Assembly: GCF_004346845.1 (NCBI RefSeq)
Contig: NZ_SMGI01000002.1
Coordinates: 682,001-746,000, forward strand
Source of the DNA: Winogradskyella wandonensis
Lineage (GTDB): Bacteria > Bacteroidota > Bacteroidia > Flavobacteriales > Flavobacteriaceae
DNA length: 64,000 nucleotides
Direction: 5' to 3'
Below are positions 34,053 to 43,528 of the stretch, piece by piece (within the stretch, counting starts at the first letter, position 1; every line of letters begins with the position of its first letter). Both the position numbers and the translations under genes were made by a program. The notes under the pieces are model-generated. The model had not been told where the DNA came from. It searched no databases and saw only the letters and a list, made by a program, of their open reading frames with translations.

Positions 34053-35924
34053 TTATCGGCCTAAATAGACTAACAATACAGAAATATCGGCAGGAGACAC
34101 ACCGCTAATTCTTGAGGCTTGTGAAACTGTTACAGGTTGAATTTCGGTTAACTTTCCTCTTGCCTCTAAACTCATGGATTGCAATTTTGTATAATCGAAA
34201 TTAGCTGGAATTTTTACATTTTCTAAACGTTGTAGTTTGTCTGCGTTATTCTTTTCTTTCTCAATGTATCCTGCATATTTAACTTGTATTTCAGCCTGCT
34301 CTAATACCTCTATATCCAAATCGTTTTCGCGCACATAGTTGTCAACAACAGTCACTTTCCTCATATCGTCAATCGTAATATTTGGTCTGGCAAACAACTT
34401 AAACATTTTATCTTGCTGCTTAACAGCCGCCGAATCTTTCGCCTCGAGAATAGGATTTATTTCCTCTGGCTTTACGCTCGTTGTCCTAAAGAATTCTACA
34501 AAATTATCAGACTTTGCTTGTTTTTCTTCCATACGTCTAAGACGCTTTTCCGAGGCAAGTCCTAATTCGTATCCCTTCGGTGTTAATCTAAAATCTGCAT
34601 TATCCTGACGTAACAAGGTTCTGTATTCAGCACGAGACGTAAACATGCGATATGGCTCTTCCGTTCCTTTAGTAATTAAATCATCGATTAAAACACCTAT
34701 GTAAGCTTCATCTCTTCTGAGCGTAAAAGCGTCCTTTTCTTGAACTTTTAAGCTAGCATTTATACCTGCCATCAATCCTTGTGATGCAGCTTCTTCGTAA
34801 CCTGTGGTTCCGTTTATTTGACCTGCGAAAAACAAACCATCAACCAATTTAGTTTCTAAAGTATGCTTTAGTTGTGTTGGTGGAAAATAATCGTATTCGA
34901 TGGCATAACCTGGTCTGAAAAATTTCACATTTTCAAAACCTGCTACAGATCGAAGTGCTTTAAATTGAACATCCTCTGGTAACGACGTAGAAAAACCATT
35001 CACGTAAACTTCTACTGTATTCCAACCTTCTGGCTCTACGAATAACTGGTGTCTATTTTTATCCGCGAAGCGATTAATTTTGTCTTCTATAGACGGACAA
35101 TATCTTGGGCCGACACTCTTAATTCTACCATTAAACATTGGTGACCTGTCGAAACCTTCGCGAAGTAAATCATGAACCTCCTCGCTAGTGTAGGTCATAT
35201 GGCAAGAACGCTGTTCCTTCAGAGGCTTTGTAATATCTAGATAAGAAAACTTTTCTGGATTTTCATCGCCAGGTTGCTCAATCATTTTAGAATAATCTAA
35301 AGAGCGTCCATCTACACGAGGTGGCGTCCCTGTTTTCATGCGTCCGGCATCAAAGCCTAAATCGATAAGCTGTTCTGTGATTCCGGTCGCTGCTCTTTCA
35401 CCTGCTCTTCCGCCACCAAAATTCTTTTCACCTATATGAATAAGACCGTTTAAAAAAGTACCGTTGGTTAACACAACCGTCTTGGCTTTTACCTCGATTC
35501 CAAGTGAGGTAGTTACACCTTCAACTTTTCCGTTCTTTACAATAAGACCTGAAACCATTTCTTGGTAGAAATCTAAGTTTGGGGTGTTTTCTAAAAGCAA
35601 CCTCCAATCTTCGGCAAAACGCATCCTGTCGCTTTGTACTCTAGGACTCCACATTGCAGGTCCTTTTGATTTATTCAACATCTTAAATTGAATAGCGGAT
35701 GTGTCAGAAACAATTCCGCTATAACCACCAAGCGCATCAATCTCTCTTACAATTTGCCCTTTGGCAATTCCGCCCATAGCGGGATTACAAGACATCTGTG
35801 CAATGTTTTGCAAATTCATAGTAATGAGAAGTGTTTTACTACCCATATTAGCGGCAGCGGCAGCAGCTTCGCTTCCTGCGTGTCCGGCGCCAACCACTAT
35901 CACATCATAAACTTCACTAAACAT
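34053..35924 (-). CDS. mnmG: tRNA uridine-5-carboxymethylaminomethyl modification enzyme MnmG (GidA)
   Basis: With MnmE it installs the carboxymethylaminomethyl group at U34 of tRNAs that read two-codon families. The 623-residue length is standard. The FAD loop is VVGAGHAGSEAA, then SCNPAMGGIAKGQIVREIDA, the catalytic-cysteine region RYCPSIEDKINRF and the carboxy-terminal tRNA-binding tail with SRISGVSPADISVLLVYL. The gene is monocistronic in appearance and is bounded by a parS-like site at each end. A TATATTTG box at 35980-35973 could be its -7 element. Confidence 0.97.
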   Translation of the reverse strand: MFSEVYDVIVVGAGHAGSEAAAAAANMGSKTLLITMNLQNIAQMSCNPAMGGIAKGQIVREIDALGGYSGIVSDTSAIQFKMLNKSKGPAMWSPRVQSDRMRFAEDWRLLLENTPNLDFYQEMVSGLIVKNGKVEGVTTSLGIEVKAKTVVLTNGTFLNGLIHIGEKNFGGGRAGERAATGITEQLIDLGFDAGRMKTGTPPRVDGRSLDYSKMIEQPGDENPEKFSYLDITKPLKEQRSCHMTYTSEEVHDLLREGFDRSPMFNGRIKSVGPRYCPSIEDKINRFADKNRHQLFVEPEGWNTVEVYVNGFSTSLPEDVQFKALRSVAGFENVKFFRPGYAIEYDYFPPTQLKHTLETKLVDGLFFAGQINGTTGYEEAASQGLMAGINASLKVQEKDAFTLRRDEAYIGVLIDDLITKGTEEPYRMFTSRAEYRTLLRQDNADFRLTPKGYELGLASEKRLRRMEEKQAKSDNFVEFFRTTSVKPEEINPILEAKDSAAVKQQDKMFKLFARPNITIDDMRKVTVVDNYVRENDLDIEVLEQAEIQVKYAGYIEKEKNNADKLQRLENVKIPANFDYTKLQSMSLEARGKLTEIQPVTVSQASRISGVSPADISVLLVYLGR

Positions 35925-35937
35925 AAATCACGTTTTG

Positions 35938-35953
35938 TGTTCCACGTGGAACA
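35938..35953. other. parS-like ParB-binding site (perfect palindrome)
   Basis: TGTTCCACGTGGAACA is a perfect palindrome and keeps the parS core TTCCACGTG on both strands. It lies 14 bases upstream of the mnmG start and 1.9 kb from the other site. Confidence 0.82.
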
Positions 35954-35997
35954 GTATTAAATTTTGAGTTTGCAAATATACGCTGAAATCCCTGATA

Positions 35998-36408
35998 TTA
36001 AATGCACTTAGACAAGTAATAATCTTCTTTTAGGGTCATTAACTCTTGGTCGGATTTTGTTTTGTCTTTGTATCCACAATAATGTAAAACCCCATGAGCC
36101 ATAACTCTAGATAGCTCTTGTTTAAACGTCGTTTTAAAATCTTTTGCATTATCTCTAACCCTATCTATAGAAATATAAATATCACCATGTAGCTCTTTTC
36201 CTACCGAATAATCGAAGCTAATAATATCGGTTAACGTATCATGATTAAGAAACTGAACATTAATTTTATGTAAATACACATCTGAACAAAAAATATAATT
36301 TATCTCTCCTTCGCTACAATTTTCTTCTTGAATTAACCGAGCAATCCATTCGCGCTTTCTTTGTTCGTCTTCTAATTTAAAATCGATTTCGTAATTAAAA
36401 CTAATCAT
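35998..36408 (-). CDS. ybeY: rRNA maturation RNase YbeY
   Basis: It is a metal-dependent endoribonuclease that processes 16S rRNA ends and takes part in ribosome quality control. The 136-residue protein has the signature MAHGVLHYCGYKDK near residue 106; the first two histidines of the HxxxHxxxxxH zinc site are present, while the third position reads Lys-Asp, a variation I believe is common in Bacteroidota. The acidic segment TDIISFDYS precedes it. The start overlaps the end of the DUF4175 gene by eight bases. Confidence 0.92.
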   Translation of the reverse strand: MISFNYEIDFKLEDEQRKREWIARLIQEENCSEGEINYIFCSDVYLHKINVQFLNHDTLTDIISFDYSVGKELHGDIYISIDRVRDNAKDFKTTFKQELSRVMAHGVLHYCGYKDKTKSDQELMTLKEDYYLSKCI

Positions 36409-39400
36409 CCTTGTTTTTAAAATAATCTTGCAATTTCTTTTTTAATTGCGAGCGCAAAGGTAACGCTTGACGATTTAAAATTTCTGTGGTGTTAAAATAT
36501 TGTTTAGCCGTTGGGATTTGGCTTTTGGTATTAGAATTATATTCTTTTCTATTAGTTTTGGATTCTCTCTTTTCGTCTTCACCTTGAGTGAATGTCGCAT
36601 TCTCTAACTTTAGCAATTGGTGCTGTAAATCCATCATCTTTTGTAACGTTTGATTTGTGAAGCCCTTGTTTATTAAATCTAACTCCACCTCTTCCATCTG
36701 TTTAATTAAATCGCCCGCATTGCCTTGACCACCTTCCTTACCTATTTTGTCCTGTAACGCCTGTCTCAACTTCTGTTGTTGCTGATAAATTTTGTAAAGC
36801 TCACCATTTAACTCTTCGGTTCCGCCCTCGCCGTATCCTTCTTTTTTACCGTTTTCTCCAGGGTTACCCTTTCCGTCTTTACCACTATTTCCTTCTGAAC
36901 CTTCTCCTTGTTTTTCGTTATTTCCTTCTTTTCCATCGCCTTCTTGCCCTCCAGATTTCTGCCCAGACTGACCTTGCTCTCCTTCCTTGCCCTCTTTGCC
37001 TTTTTCACCTTCATTACCCTTTTCTCCCTCTTTGCCTTCTTCTCCTTCTTTTTCGCCTTCACCCAACTTTTTCATTGCTTCTTCCATTTTCTTATTAAGC
37101 TCTTCTTGGCTCATAATAATATCTGGAAGTTGCATTTCTCCTTTGCCTCCTTGACCCGGTGACATATTCATTTGCATCTCCATGTTGTCTAACATATTGC
37201 TTAGCATGTTAGCTAAGTCGTTTGCAGCTGTAATGGTGTATTGTTGGGCGGAAACGCCTTGATAAATTCTGTTCTCGGTAAGTTGAGCTAAACTTTTATC
37301 GATATTAAAATACACATCGGTAATCTGAGAATTTATCTTTTCTGAAATCTTTGGATTGCGAAGCGATAAAGCAAATAAACTGTCGTCTACATGCTCGAAA
37401 TGTTCTTTTAATGTGCTTTGCTTAATAATAAACTTACCGTACTGATTGTGGTTGATGTCTATTTCGTTAAAGCGATTCATTAAGGCTTCTTGGTCGAAAC
37501 TAAACAAAACCAAATTGTCTAGAATTTGGCGTAACATCTCTACATCTTCTTCTATTTGGTCACCGCCACCGCCGCCGCTCATCATATTCTGCTTCATCAT
37601 TTCTGCAAGACGTTTCATCTTTTTAGCGGCCGCCTTTTGCTTATTCTTTGCTTTTTGCATTTGCTGAGGCGTCATTGGCTTTTGCTCTTGTCTTTCTTGA
37701 TTCTCTTTCTGCTTTTGCGACTCTAAATTTTCTTTAGCTTCCTTTTGGTCTTGTTTTATACTTTCTTCCGTTGGCTCATCGCGCTCGATATCCATTGGGT
37801 TACGAAGCTTTCTATTTTCGCTCTCTAACTTATCCAGTTCTTTAAGCGCGTCCTCGAACGCTTTATTTAGTTTTTCCTGAGCTTCTTTTGTGTTTTCTTT
37901 CTGCTCTTTCTCTGAAAGTTCTTCTTGCTTCTTAGATAAATCTTCTAGTTCTTTCTGAATTTTTTCTTGCTTCTTTGTTACATAAAAGCGCTTAGTTAGC
38001 TCCAATAATTGCTGCATACTGCGCTTTTTATTTTTGTTTTTCTTAGCTAATTCTTCAAGTTTTTGACTGAAATCTTCTTTATTAATCTTTTCAGTCATTT
38101 TTTCTAATTCCTTCAATAACTCTTCGTCTTTCTTTAGCTGTTCTTCATTTTCCTTTAAGCGCTCCTTCAAATCCTCTTTAAACTCATCTTTCTTATCGTC
38201 CTCTTTGTCCTTTTGGAATTCCTCGAGGTTTTGTTGAAGCTTCTTATTAAAATTCTTCATCAGCTCTTCTTGCTGCTTTTGACGCTTTAAAAAGTCTTCA
38301 AATTTCTTTTTATCATTAAAGTTTAACGCTTCCTTTTCTTTCTGAGTTTTGGATAATTCTTCAAGCTTTTTGTCTTGTTCTTTCAGTTTTTCAAAGGTCT
38401 CGCTTATGCTTTTAATGGTTTCATTCTGCTCGTTAAGCTGTTTTGTTTCTTCTTCGTCTGCTGTTCGTTTTCTGTAGCTAAAAACACTGCTTTTTACACT
38501 TTTGAAATTATGTAACGCATCATTATCAAAAACCTCGAAATACAACTCGTAAGACACGCCTTCTTTAATATTAAGCTGATCTGGAAAAGCACTCACAAAC
38601 TCCGAAAACGTTGATTTAGATATATCTACTGGTACTAGCGTTTTTTTAGTTTCATTATCTGTTGGGTAATACACCAGTTGTAGTTTACGCAGCCCGTAAT
38701 CGTCGTTTGCTTGGCCGTAGAAATATAAACTTTGTTGGTCTAGAGAATCCTTTTCTACTTTAATATCTAGCTCGGGATAGGCATCCTTAATCACTTTTAT
38801 TGAAAACACAAGGCTTTCGTAGTTTTTTAGATTTTCGTTGCTAGTATTAATACTATAGTTATAGTTGCGATATAGACGCTTTGATGCCTTGAAGCTATTT
38901 GGGCTTTCAGTACTAAAATTTAAGGTATCATCTGCGTAAATAACAACTTCTGAGGTTGATTTTGTGTTGACGCTCCACGTAACTTTTGTACCTTCGGGAA
39001 TTACGGCACTACCCGAGCTTTTAAGAGTTTCATCTTTTTTTTGTGTGTGCGCGGGATAATCTAGAACCATATCAAAACCTGTAAGCGTAGGTGTGTTTAC
39101 AACCCTTAATTCGTAAGGTTTTGAAATTACATCGTTAGCTGATAAGGAAAATGGAATATTGCTTTTAGGCTGAGAAAAAACATACTGAAATTCTCCAGGG
39201 CCATTTTGCTGAAGAAAATACGTTTGGTCGTTGTGGTCTATCTGAACTTGTTCTGGGATAACCTCACCAACGGTTTTTACTGTAAGTGTAAAATCTTTGT
39301 TTTCGATGGCTTGAAGCTTATCGTTAACAACAAAAAACTGAAATGGCGCTGGCGGCTCGTAAGCAGTTTGATAATTAACAACACGCTGGTAACTATCGCT

Positions 39401-39937
39401 AAACCAATTGATTTTTCCTGTAATTAAAGACATTAAAACGATAGCAACAGGTATGGCCGCATATTTTAAATAGCGGAGACTTGATTTAAAATTAATAGCT
39501 GTTTGAAACGGTATTGGTTTTAACTCTGCTGATTTTTGCTCGATACTTGCAATTAATAAATCGGATTGTCCCGAAGTTTCGGGGTTGCTCTGATTAAGCT
39601 GAAGCACATTTAACAACTTATCGTCAACTTCTGGAAAATGGTTACCTATTAATCTAGAAGCTGTTTCGTAATCAAGACCCCTTCTTAGGTTAAAAAGATG
39701 TGCTAGTGGCATTACTATAAACTTTACAAACAACCCAAATTCAACTAAAATAAAGACCCAAAATAACACCGTTCTTGCCGCAGGATTAAGCCACAGCATG
39801 TATTCGATAAAAACAGTAAAGAGAAAATAAAGAAGACCAATAGCAAAGAAAAGTATAGCGCCTTTAAGCAACTCGTTAGTATAAAATTTCTTTATAAACT
39901 GCTGTAATTTTTCTTGTATGGTCTTAAAGTTGCTCAT
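36401..39937 (-). CDS. Giant DUF4175-like membrane protein with coiled coil and Gly-X-Y tract
   Basis: It is a 1178-residue protein with two membrane helices near residues 21-80 and a third at about 155-172, followed by an extracytoplasmic beta-rich part (about 190-490) with Ig-like strands and then a very long charged coiled coil (about 500-780) made almost only of Lys, Glu and Gln. After a GGGGGDQIEE turn comes a helical domain, and residues about 955-1040 form a glycine-rich Gly-Lys/Glu tract with nine consecutive Gly-X-Y triplets. It resembles DUF4175 proteins of Bacteroidota, whose role is unknown. ybeY follows with an eight-base overlap. Confidence 0.82.
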   Translation of the reverse strand: MSNFKTIQEKLQQFIKKFYTNELLKGAILFFAIGLLYFLFTVFIEYMLWLNPAARTVLFWVFILVEFGLFVKFIVMPLAHLFNLRRGLDYETASRLIGNHFPEVDDKLLNVLQLNQSNPETSGQSDLLIASIEQKSAELKPIPFQTAINFKSSLRYLKYAAIPVAIVLMSLITGKINWFSDSYQRVVNYQTAYEPPAPFQFFVVNDKLQAIENKDFTLTVKTVGEVIPEQVQIDHNDQTYFLQQNGPGEFQYVFSQPKSNIPFSLSANDVISKPYELRVVNTPTLTGFDMVLDYPAHTQKKDETLKSSGSAVIPEGTKVTWSVNTKSTSEVVIYADDTLNFSTESPNSFKASKRLYRNYNYSINTSNENLKNYESLVFSIKVIKDAYPELDIKVEKDSLDQQSLYFYGQANDDYGLRKLQLVYYPTDNETKKTLVPVDISKSTFSEFVSAFPDQLNIKEGVSYELYFEVFDNDALHNFKSVKSSVFSYRKRTADEEETKQLNEQNETIKSISETFEKLKEQDKKLEELSKTQKEKEALNFNDKKKFEDFLKRQKQQEELMKNFNKKLQQNLEEFQKDKEDDKKDEFKEDLKERLKENEEQLKKDEELLKELEKMTEKINKEDFSQKLEELAKKNKNKKRSMQQLLELTKRFYVTKKQEKIQKELEDLSKKQEELSEKEQKENTKEAQEKLNKAFEDALKELDKLESENRKLRNPMDIERDEPTEESIKQDQKEAKENLESQKQKENQERQEQKPMTPQQMQKAKNKQKAAAKKMKRLAEMMKQNMMSGGGGGDQIEEDVEMLRQILDNLVLFSFDQEALMNRFNEIDINHNQYGKFIIKQSTLKEHFEHVDDSLFALSLRNPKISEKINSQITDVYFNIDKSLAQLTENRIYQGVSAQQYTITAANDLANMLSNMLDNMEMQMNMSPGQGGKGEMQLPDIIMSQEELNKKMEEAMKKLGEGEKEGEEGKEGEKGNEGEKGKEGKEGEQGQSGQKSGGQEGDGKEGNNEKQGEGSEGNSGKDGKGNPGENGKKEGYGEGGTEELNGELYKIYQQQQKLRQALQDKIGKEGGQGNAGDLIKQMEEVELDLINKGFTNQTLQKMMDLQHQLLKLENATFTQGEDEKRESKTNRKEYNSNTKSQIPTAKQYFNTTEILNRQALPLRSQLKKKLQDYFKNKDD
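39570..39583. repeat. Short palindrome CCCGAA-GT-TTCGGG
   Basis: A 6-bp perfect inverted repeat with a GT centre lies inside the DUF4175 coding frame. The same CCCGA..GT..TCGGG design recurs at 48117-48132 in an intergenic site. Confidence 0.5.
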
Positions 39938-40078
39938 AGTTATTTGAAGAACTCACTAAACTACAATTTTATTTTAATTTTTGATTTTCTAAATTTGATA
40001 AGTTTCTGTTAATTTAGTGGTGTTTAGTGTTAAATTCGCCCCTAATTCGTCAGATTTTTATCTACAAACAGCATAGTC

Positions 40079-41122
40079 ATGAAAGATTTTAAATATTTAG
40101 CTGCGTTTTCTATACCTATTTGCGCCTTTATTGGGCTTTACTTTCAAGATTATTGGGTTTGGTTGACGCCGGTATTCGCGTTTGTATGTATTCCTGTTCT
40201 AGAGCTAATTTTTCCAATTGATAACAAAAATCTATCTGAAGACGCTGTGGATAATCGTCTTAAAAAACACATCTTCGATTGGTTGCTATACCTTAACTTA
40301 CCTATAGTCTTTAGTTTGTTAATTTATGGTTTTATTATAGTGTCTTCAGCGACTTTAGAAACCTATGAATATGTAGGTCTTATCGTTTCCGTTGGGATTG
40401 TGTTGGGCGTCAATGGTATAAATGTAGCGCACGAACTTGGTCATAGACAAACCACCAACGAGCGCTTTATTGGTAAAGCTTTACTATTGCCTTCTTTTTA
40501 CATGCATTTTTACATTGAGCATAATCACGGTCACCATTTGCATGCGGCCACACCAGAAGACCCAGCAACAGCAAGGTATAATCAAACGGTGTATTCGTTT
40601 TGGTTAACATCAACGGTGCGACAATATTTTAGCGCGTGGCGCATTCAGAAGCGATTATTAGAAAATAACAATCAATCGTTTTTATCTTTTAAAAACGATA
40701 TATTTTGGTATCATATTCTTCAACTTGGTTATTTAGCCGTTGTGTTTGCTTTGTTTTCTTCAACAGGACTAATTTTTGCGATTGCTTCGGGAGTTGTTGG
40801 TTTCATTCTTCTAGAAACTGTGAACTATATTGAGCATTACGGCTTACTTAGACTTAAAACTAAATCTGGACGTTACGAGCGTGTTAGAGAAATGCACTCT
40901 TGGAATTCTAATCATGTGATTGGCCGAATTGTACTATACGAATTAACGCGCCACAGTGACCACCACTACAAATCATCAAAAAAGTATCAGATTTTAGATT
41001 GTCATGACGAGAGTCCGCAAATGCCATTTGGCTATCCTACATCCATGGTGCTGGCCATGTTTCCCCCGCTTTGGTTTAAAATAATGAATAAGCGTGTGCC
41101 TAGAGAAATGGTTTTAAGTTAA
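40079..41122 (+). CDS. alkB: Alkane 1-monooxygenase (AlkB family)
   Basis: This membrane-bound di-iron enzyme is predicted to hydroxylate the terminal carbon of medium-chain alkanes or similar hydrocarbons, using rubredoxin as electron donor. The 347 residues include about six helices and the histidine clusters HELGHR (about 120), EHNHGHHLHAATPEDP (about 150), NYIEHYGL (about 250) and LTRHSDHHYKSS (about 295), which together ligate the iron. All eight-plus histidines are present. No rubredoxin gene is adjacent. It is transcribed alone on the plus strand, divergent from the DUF4175 gene. Confidence 0.93.
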   Translation: MKDFKYLAAFSIPICAFIGLYFQDYWVWLTPVFAFVCIPVLELIFPIDNKNLSEDAVDNRLKKHIFDWLLYLNLPIVFSLLIYGFIIVSSATLETYEYVGLIVSVGIVLGVNGINVAHELGHRQTTNERFIGKALLLPSFYMHFYIEHNHGHHLHAATPEDPATARYNQTVYSFWLTSTVRQYFSAWRIQKRLLENNNQSFLSFKNDIFWYHILQLGYLAVVFALFSSTGLIFAIASGVVGFILLETVNYIEHYGLLRLKTKSGRYERVREMHSWNSNHVIGRIVLYELTRHSDHHYKSSKKYQILDCHDESPQMPFGYPTSMVLAMFPPLWFKIMNKRVPREMVLS

Positions 41123-41155
41123 TATAGAAAACTTCAAACTTTTCGCCTTTAATCC

Positions 41156-41189
41156 TATCTTTGCACGAGATTCTGAAACAAGTTCAGAA
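41156..41189 (+). promoter_or_regulatory. gltX -7 box and leader hairpin
   Basis: TATCTTTG at 41156-41163 matches a Bacteroidota -7 element, without a clear TTG partner upstream. In the leader, TTCTGAA (41171-41177) and TTCAGAA (41183-41189) form a 7-bp hairpin followed by TGACA, a member of the dispersed hairpin repeats. Confidence 0.5.
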
Positions 41190-41213
41190 TGACAAAATAT
41201 TTATTATTTCGTT

Positions 41214-42731
41214 ATGTCTAAAAACGTTCGTGTGCGCTTTGCGCCTAGTCCAACTGGCCCTTTACATATTGGTGGTGTACGCACTGCACTTTTCAACTAT
41301 TTGTTTGCTAAAAAACACGGTGGTGATTTTGTGCTTCGTATTGAAGATACAGACCAAAACCGTTATGTTGAAGGTGCTGAGGATTATATCATTGAAGCAC
41401 TTAATTGGTGTAACATTCCTTTTGATGAAGGTCCAAATAAAAACGAAAAATTTGGCCCTTACAGACAAAGCGAGCGTAAACATTTATACAAACAATACGC
41501 TGACCAATTAATTGCAGAAGGTAAGGCCTATTACGCTTTTGATACACCTGAAGCTTTGGATGCGGAACGAAAAAACCACGAAGCAGAGGGCAAAACCTTT
41601 ATCTATAACTGGCATAATCGTGAAAAAGGACGTTTGGTAAATTCGCTTGTTTTAACTACTGAAGAAACACAAGCTAAAATTGATGCCGGGGAAAATTATG
41701 TGATTCGTTTTAAGTCACCTCAAGACGAAACTCTTCATCTTAAAGATAGTATTCGCGGCGATATCTCCATTGACACAAATACGTTAGACGATAAAGTATT
41801 ATTTAAAAGTGATGGCATGCCAACGTATCATTTGGCGAATATTGTAGATGACCACTTAATGGAAATTTCACATGTTATCCGCGGTGAAGAGTGGTTGCCG
41901 AGTTTGGCTTTGCACCAATTATTGTATAATGCCTTTGGTTGGGACGCTCCAGAATTTGCGCATTTACCATTAATTTTAAAACCGACAGGAAAAGGAAAAT
42001 TAAGCAAGCGTGATGGCGATAAATTAGGGTTCCCTGTATTTCCTTTAGCTTGGACTGACCCAAAGACTAGCGAAGTCTCTAGAGGTTATAAAGAAGATGG
42101 TTATTTCCCAGAAGCCGTTGTTAATTTCTTGGCTTTTTTAGGTTGGAATCCTGGAACAGAACAAGAATTATTCAGTCTAGAAAATTTAATTTCGGAATTT
42201 GATTTAGCTAGAGTTAATAAGGCTGGTGCGCGTTTTGACCCAGATAAAACCAAATGGTTTAATCACCAATACATGCAACAGCAACTCGATTTAGATTTAG
42301 CTAAAAGTTTTAAAACACAACGTCCTGAATTAGCTGACATCGATGTAAATTACATCGCCTTAGTGGTTGGTTTAATTAAAGAACGTGCCACGTTTGTAAA
42401 TGAGTTTTGGGCCTTAAGCCACTTCTTCTTCTCTGCCCCATCGTCTTATGATGAGAAAGCTGCCAAAAAAGCCTTAAAAGAAGACACAGCGGCACTTATG
42501 CAAAAGGTAATAGAAATTGTTACAGCAACAAAAGAGTTTACTGTACAAAACCTTCAAACCAAACTAAAAGGCTGGATTACCGACAACAACATTGGCTTTG
42601 GTAAAGTAATGATGCCTTTGCGATTAGCATTAGTTGGTGCTTTACAGGGACCTGATGTGTTTGAAATTATGTTTCTAATAGGGAAAAATGAAACCGTAAA
42701 GCGTATCGACGCTTTAATAAAATCGATTTAA
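41214..42731 (+). CDS. gltX: Glutamyl-tRNA synthetase
   Basis: It charges tRNA-Glu with glutamate. The 505-residue protein has the class I signature HIGG in APSPTGPLHIGGVRTALF at the amino end and KLSKRDG (the KMSKS equivalent) near residue 262, plus WLPSLALHQLLY between them. The anticodon-binding domain is at the carboxy end. Its stop shares the bases TTAA with the stop of the convergent outer-membrane protein gene. No archaeal-type or truncated features are seen. Confidence 0.97.
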   Translation: MSKNVRVRFAPSPTGPLHIGGVRTALFNYLFAKKHGGDFVLRIEDTDQNRYVEGAEDYIIEALNWCNIPFDEGPNKNEKFGPYRQSERKHLYKQYADQLIAEGKAYYAFDTPEALDAERKNHEAEGKTFIYNWHNREKGRLVNSLVLTTEETQAKIDAGENYVIRFKSPQDETLHLKDSIRGDISIDTNTLDDKVLFKSDGMPTYHLANIVDDHLMEISHVIRGEEWLPSLALHQLLYNAFGWDAPEFAHLPLILKPTGKGKLSKRDGDKLGFPVFPLAWTDPKTSEVSRGYKEDGYFPEAVVNFLAFLGWNPGTEQELFSLENLISEFDLARVNKAGARFDPDKTKWFNHQYMQQQLDLDLAKSFKTQRPELADIDVNYIALVVGLIKERATFVNEFWALSHFFFSAPSSYDEKAAKKALKEDTAALMQKVIEIVTATKEFTVQNLQTKLKGWITDNNIGFGKVMMPLRLALVGALQGPDVFEIMFLIGKNETVKRIDALIKSI

Positions 42732-43387
42732 AAGAGAAACATTGCCGAAAAAACCAGCATACTTTGATTGCCTTTAAAATTAACGGTTTCTAGAAAGTTC
42801 TGGTTGTTTAACTTGTTGAGTAAATTGGTGAAACCATAAATATATTGACCTCTTAGTTTAAAAGTATCAAATCCCAACGAAAGACCAACCGTTCCGTTAA
42901 CATTAAATCTCGATATTTCAGTAATATCTTGTGCTCTTACTGTGTTATAGCCGCTAACAATATAATTTTCTTTACTATCATCCTCAAGATTTAATGTGCT
43001 GTTGTACTGTAGCATAGGACCTGCGTCTAAGGTAAGATTATTCTTTATCAATTTTAAATGTCCTACTAGTGCTATTTGGGCAGTAAATAGCTTATAATCT
43101 AACGCCTCTTCTTGCAAACCACCAACCGGCATCGCTAAAACACCAATTTTATTTTCGGCCAGTTGTATGTTATAGCTCACATTATACCAACGATGCGGTA
43201 AATCTACTGTAGCAGCGAGACCAACATGCCATCCATTGTTTTTTTTGGTAATCAAATCACTTGTTTCAATATCGAACTGAGTTAATCCAGCATAAATGCC
43301 AACACTATTCTGAATACGATAATTCTGAGCAAATCCAGATAGTGTAATTAAGGCAAAAAAGAGAAAATAAAAACTAGTGATTTTCAT
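42728..43387 (-). CDS. Predicted outer-membrane beta-barrel protein
   Basis: The 219-residue product starts with a signal peptide (MKITSFYFLFFALITLSGFA, cut near residue 20) and continues as alternating polar/hydrophobic strands such as RWYNVSYNIQLAEN and FKLRGQYIYGFTNLL. It ends in phenylalanine (SAMFLF), the usual end of an outer-membrane barrel. The pattern suggests eight to ten strands, like PorT or OmpW-type barrels. I do not recognise a specific family. Its end overlaps the gltX stop by four bases. Confidence 0.72.
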   Translation of the reverse strand: MKITSFYFLFFALITLSGFAQNYRIQNSVGIYAGLTQFDIETSDLITKKNNGWHVGLAATVDLPHRWYNVSYNIQLAENKIGVLAMPVGGLQEEALDYKLFTAQIALVGHLKLIKNNLTLDAGPMLQYNSTLNLEDDSKENYIVSGYNTVRAQDITEISRFNVNGTVGLSLGFDTFKLRGQYIYGFTNLLNKLNNQNFLETVNFKGNQSMLVFSAMFLF

Positions 43388-43528
43388 GATTTAAATTGGG
43401 AGTTAAGAAAACAAACCTAGGTAAAAATTTATATATACATGCTTTTTATTTTGATTTATGTCGTCTTCTGAGAAAATATAACTTACTTTTAGTAGCACTT
43501 ATTTTACTAATTATTAAATCATATTATT

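Noticed and set aside
36808-37162. Open frames on both strands across the Gly/Lys/Glu tract
   Set aside because: They arise from the low-complexity DNA of the DUF4175 gene and have no protein-like pattern of their own.
41161-41511. 116-codon frame overlapping the gltX start
   Set aside because: Overlaps the well-supported gltX amino end in another frame and starts inside a hairpin repeat.
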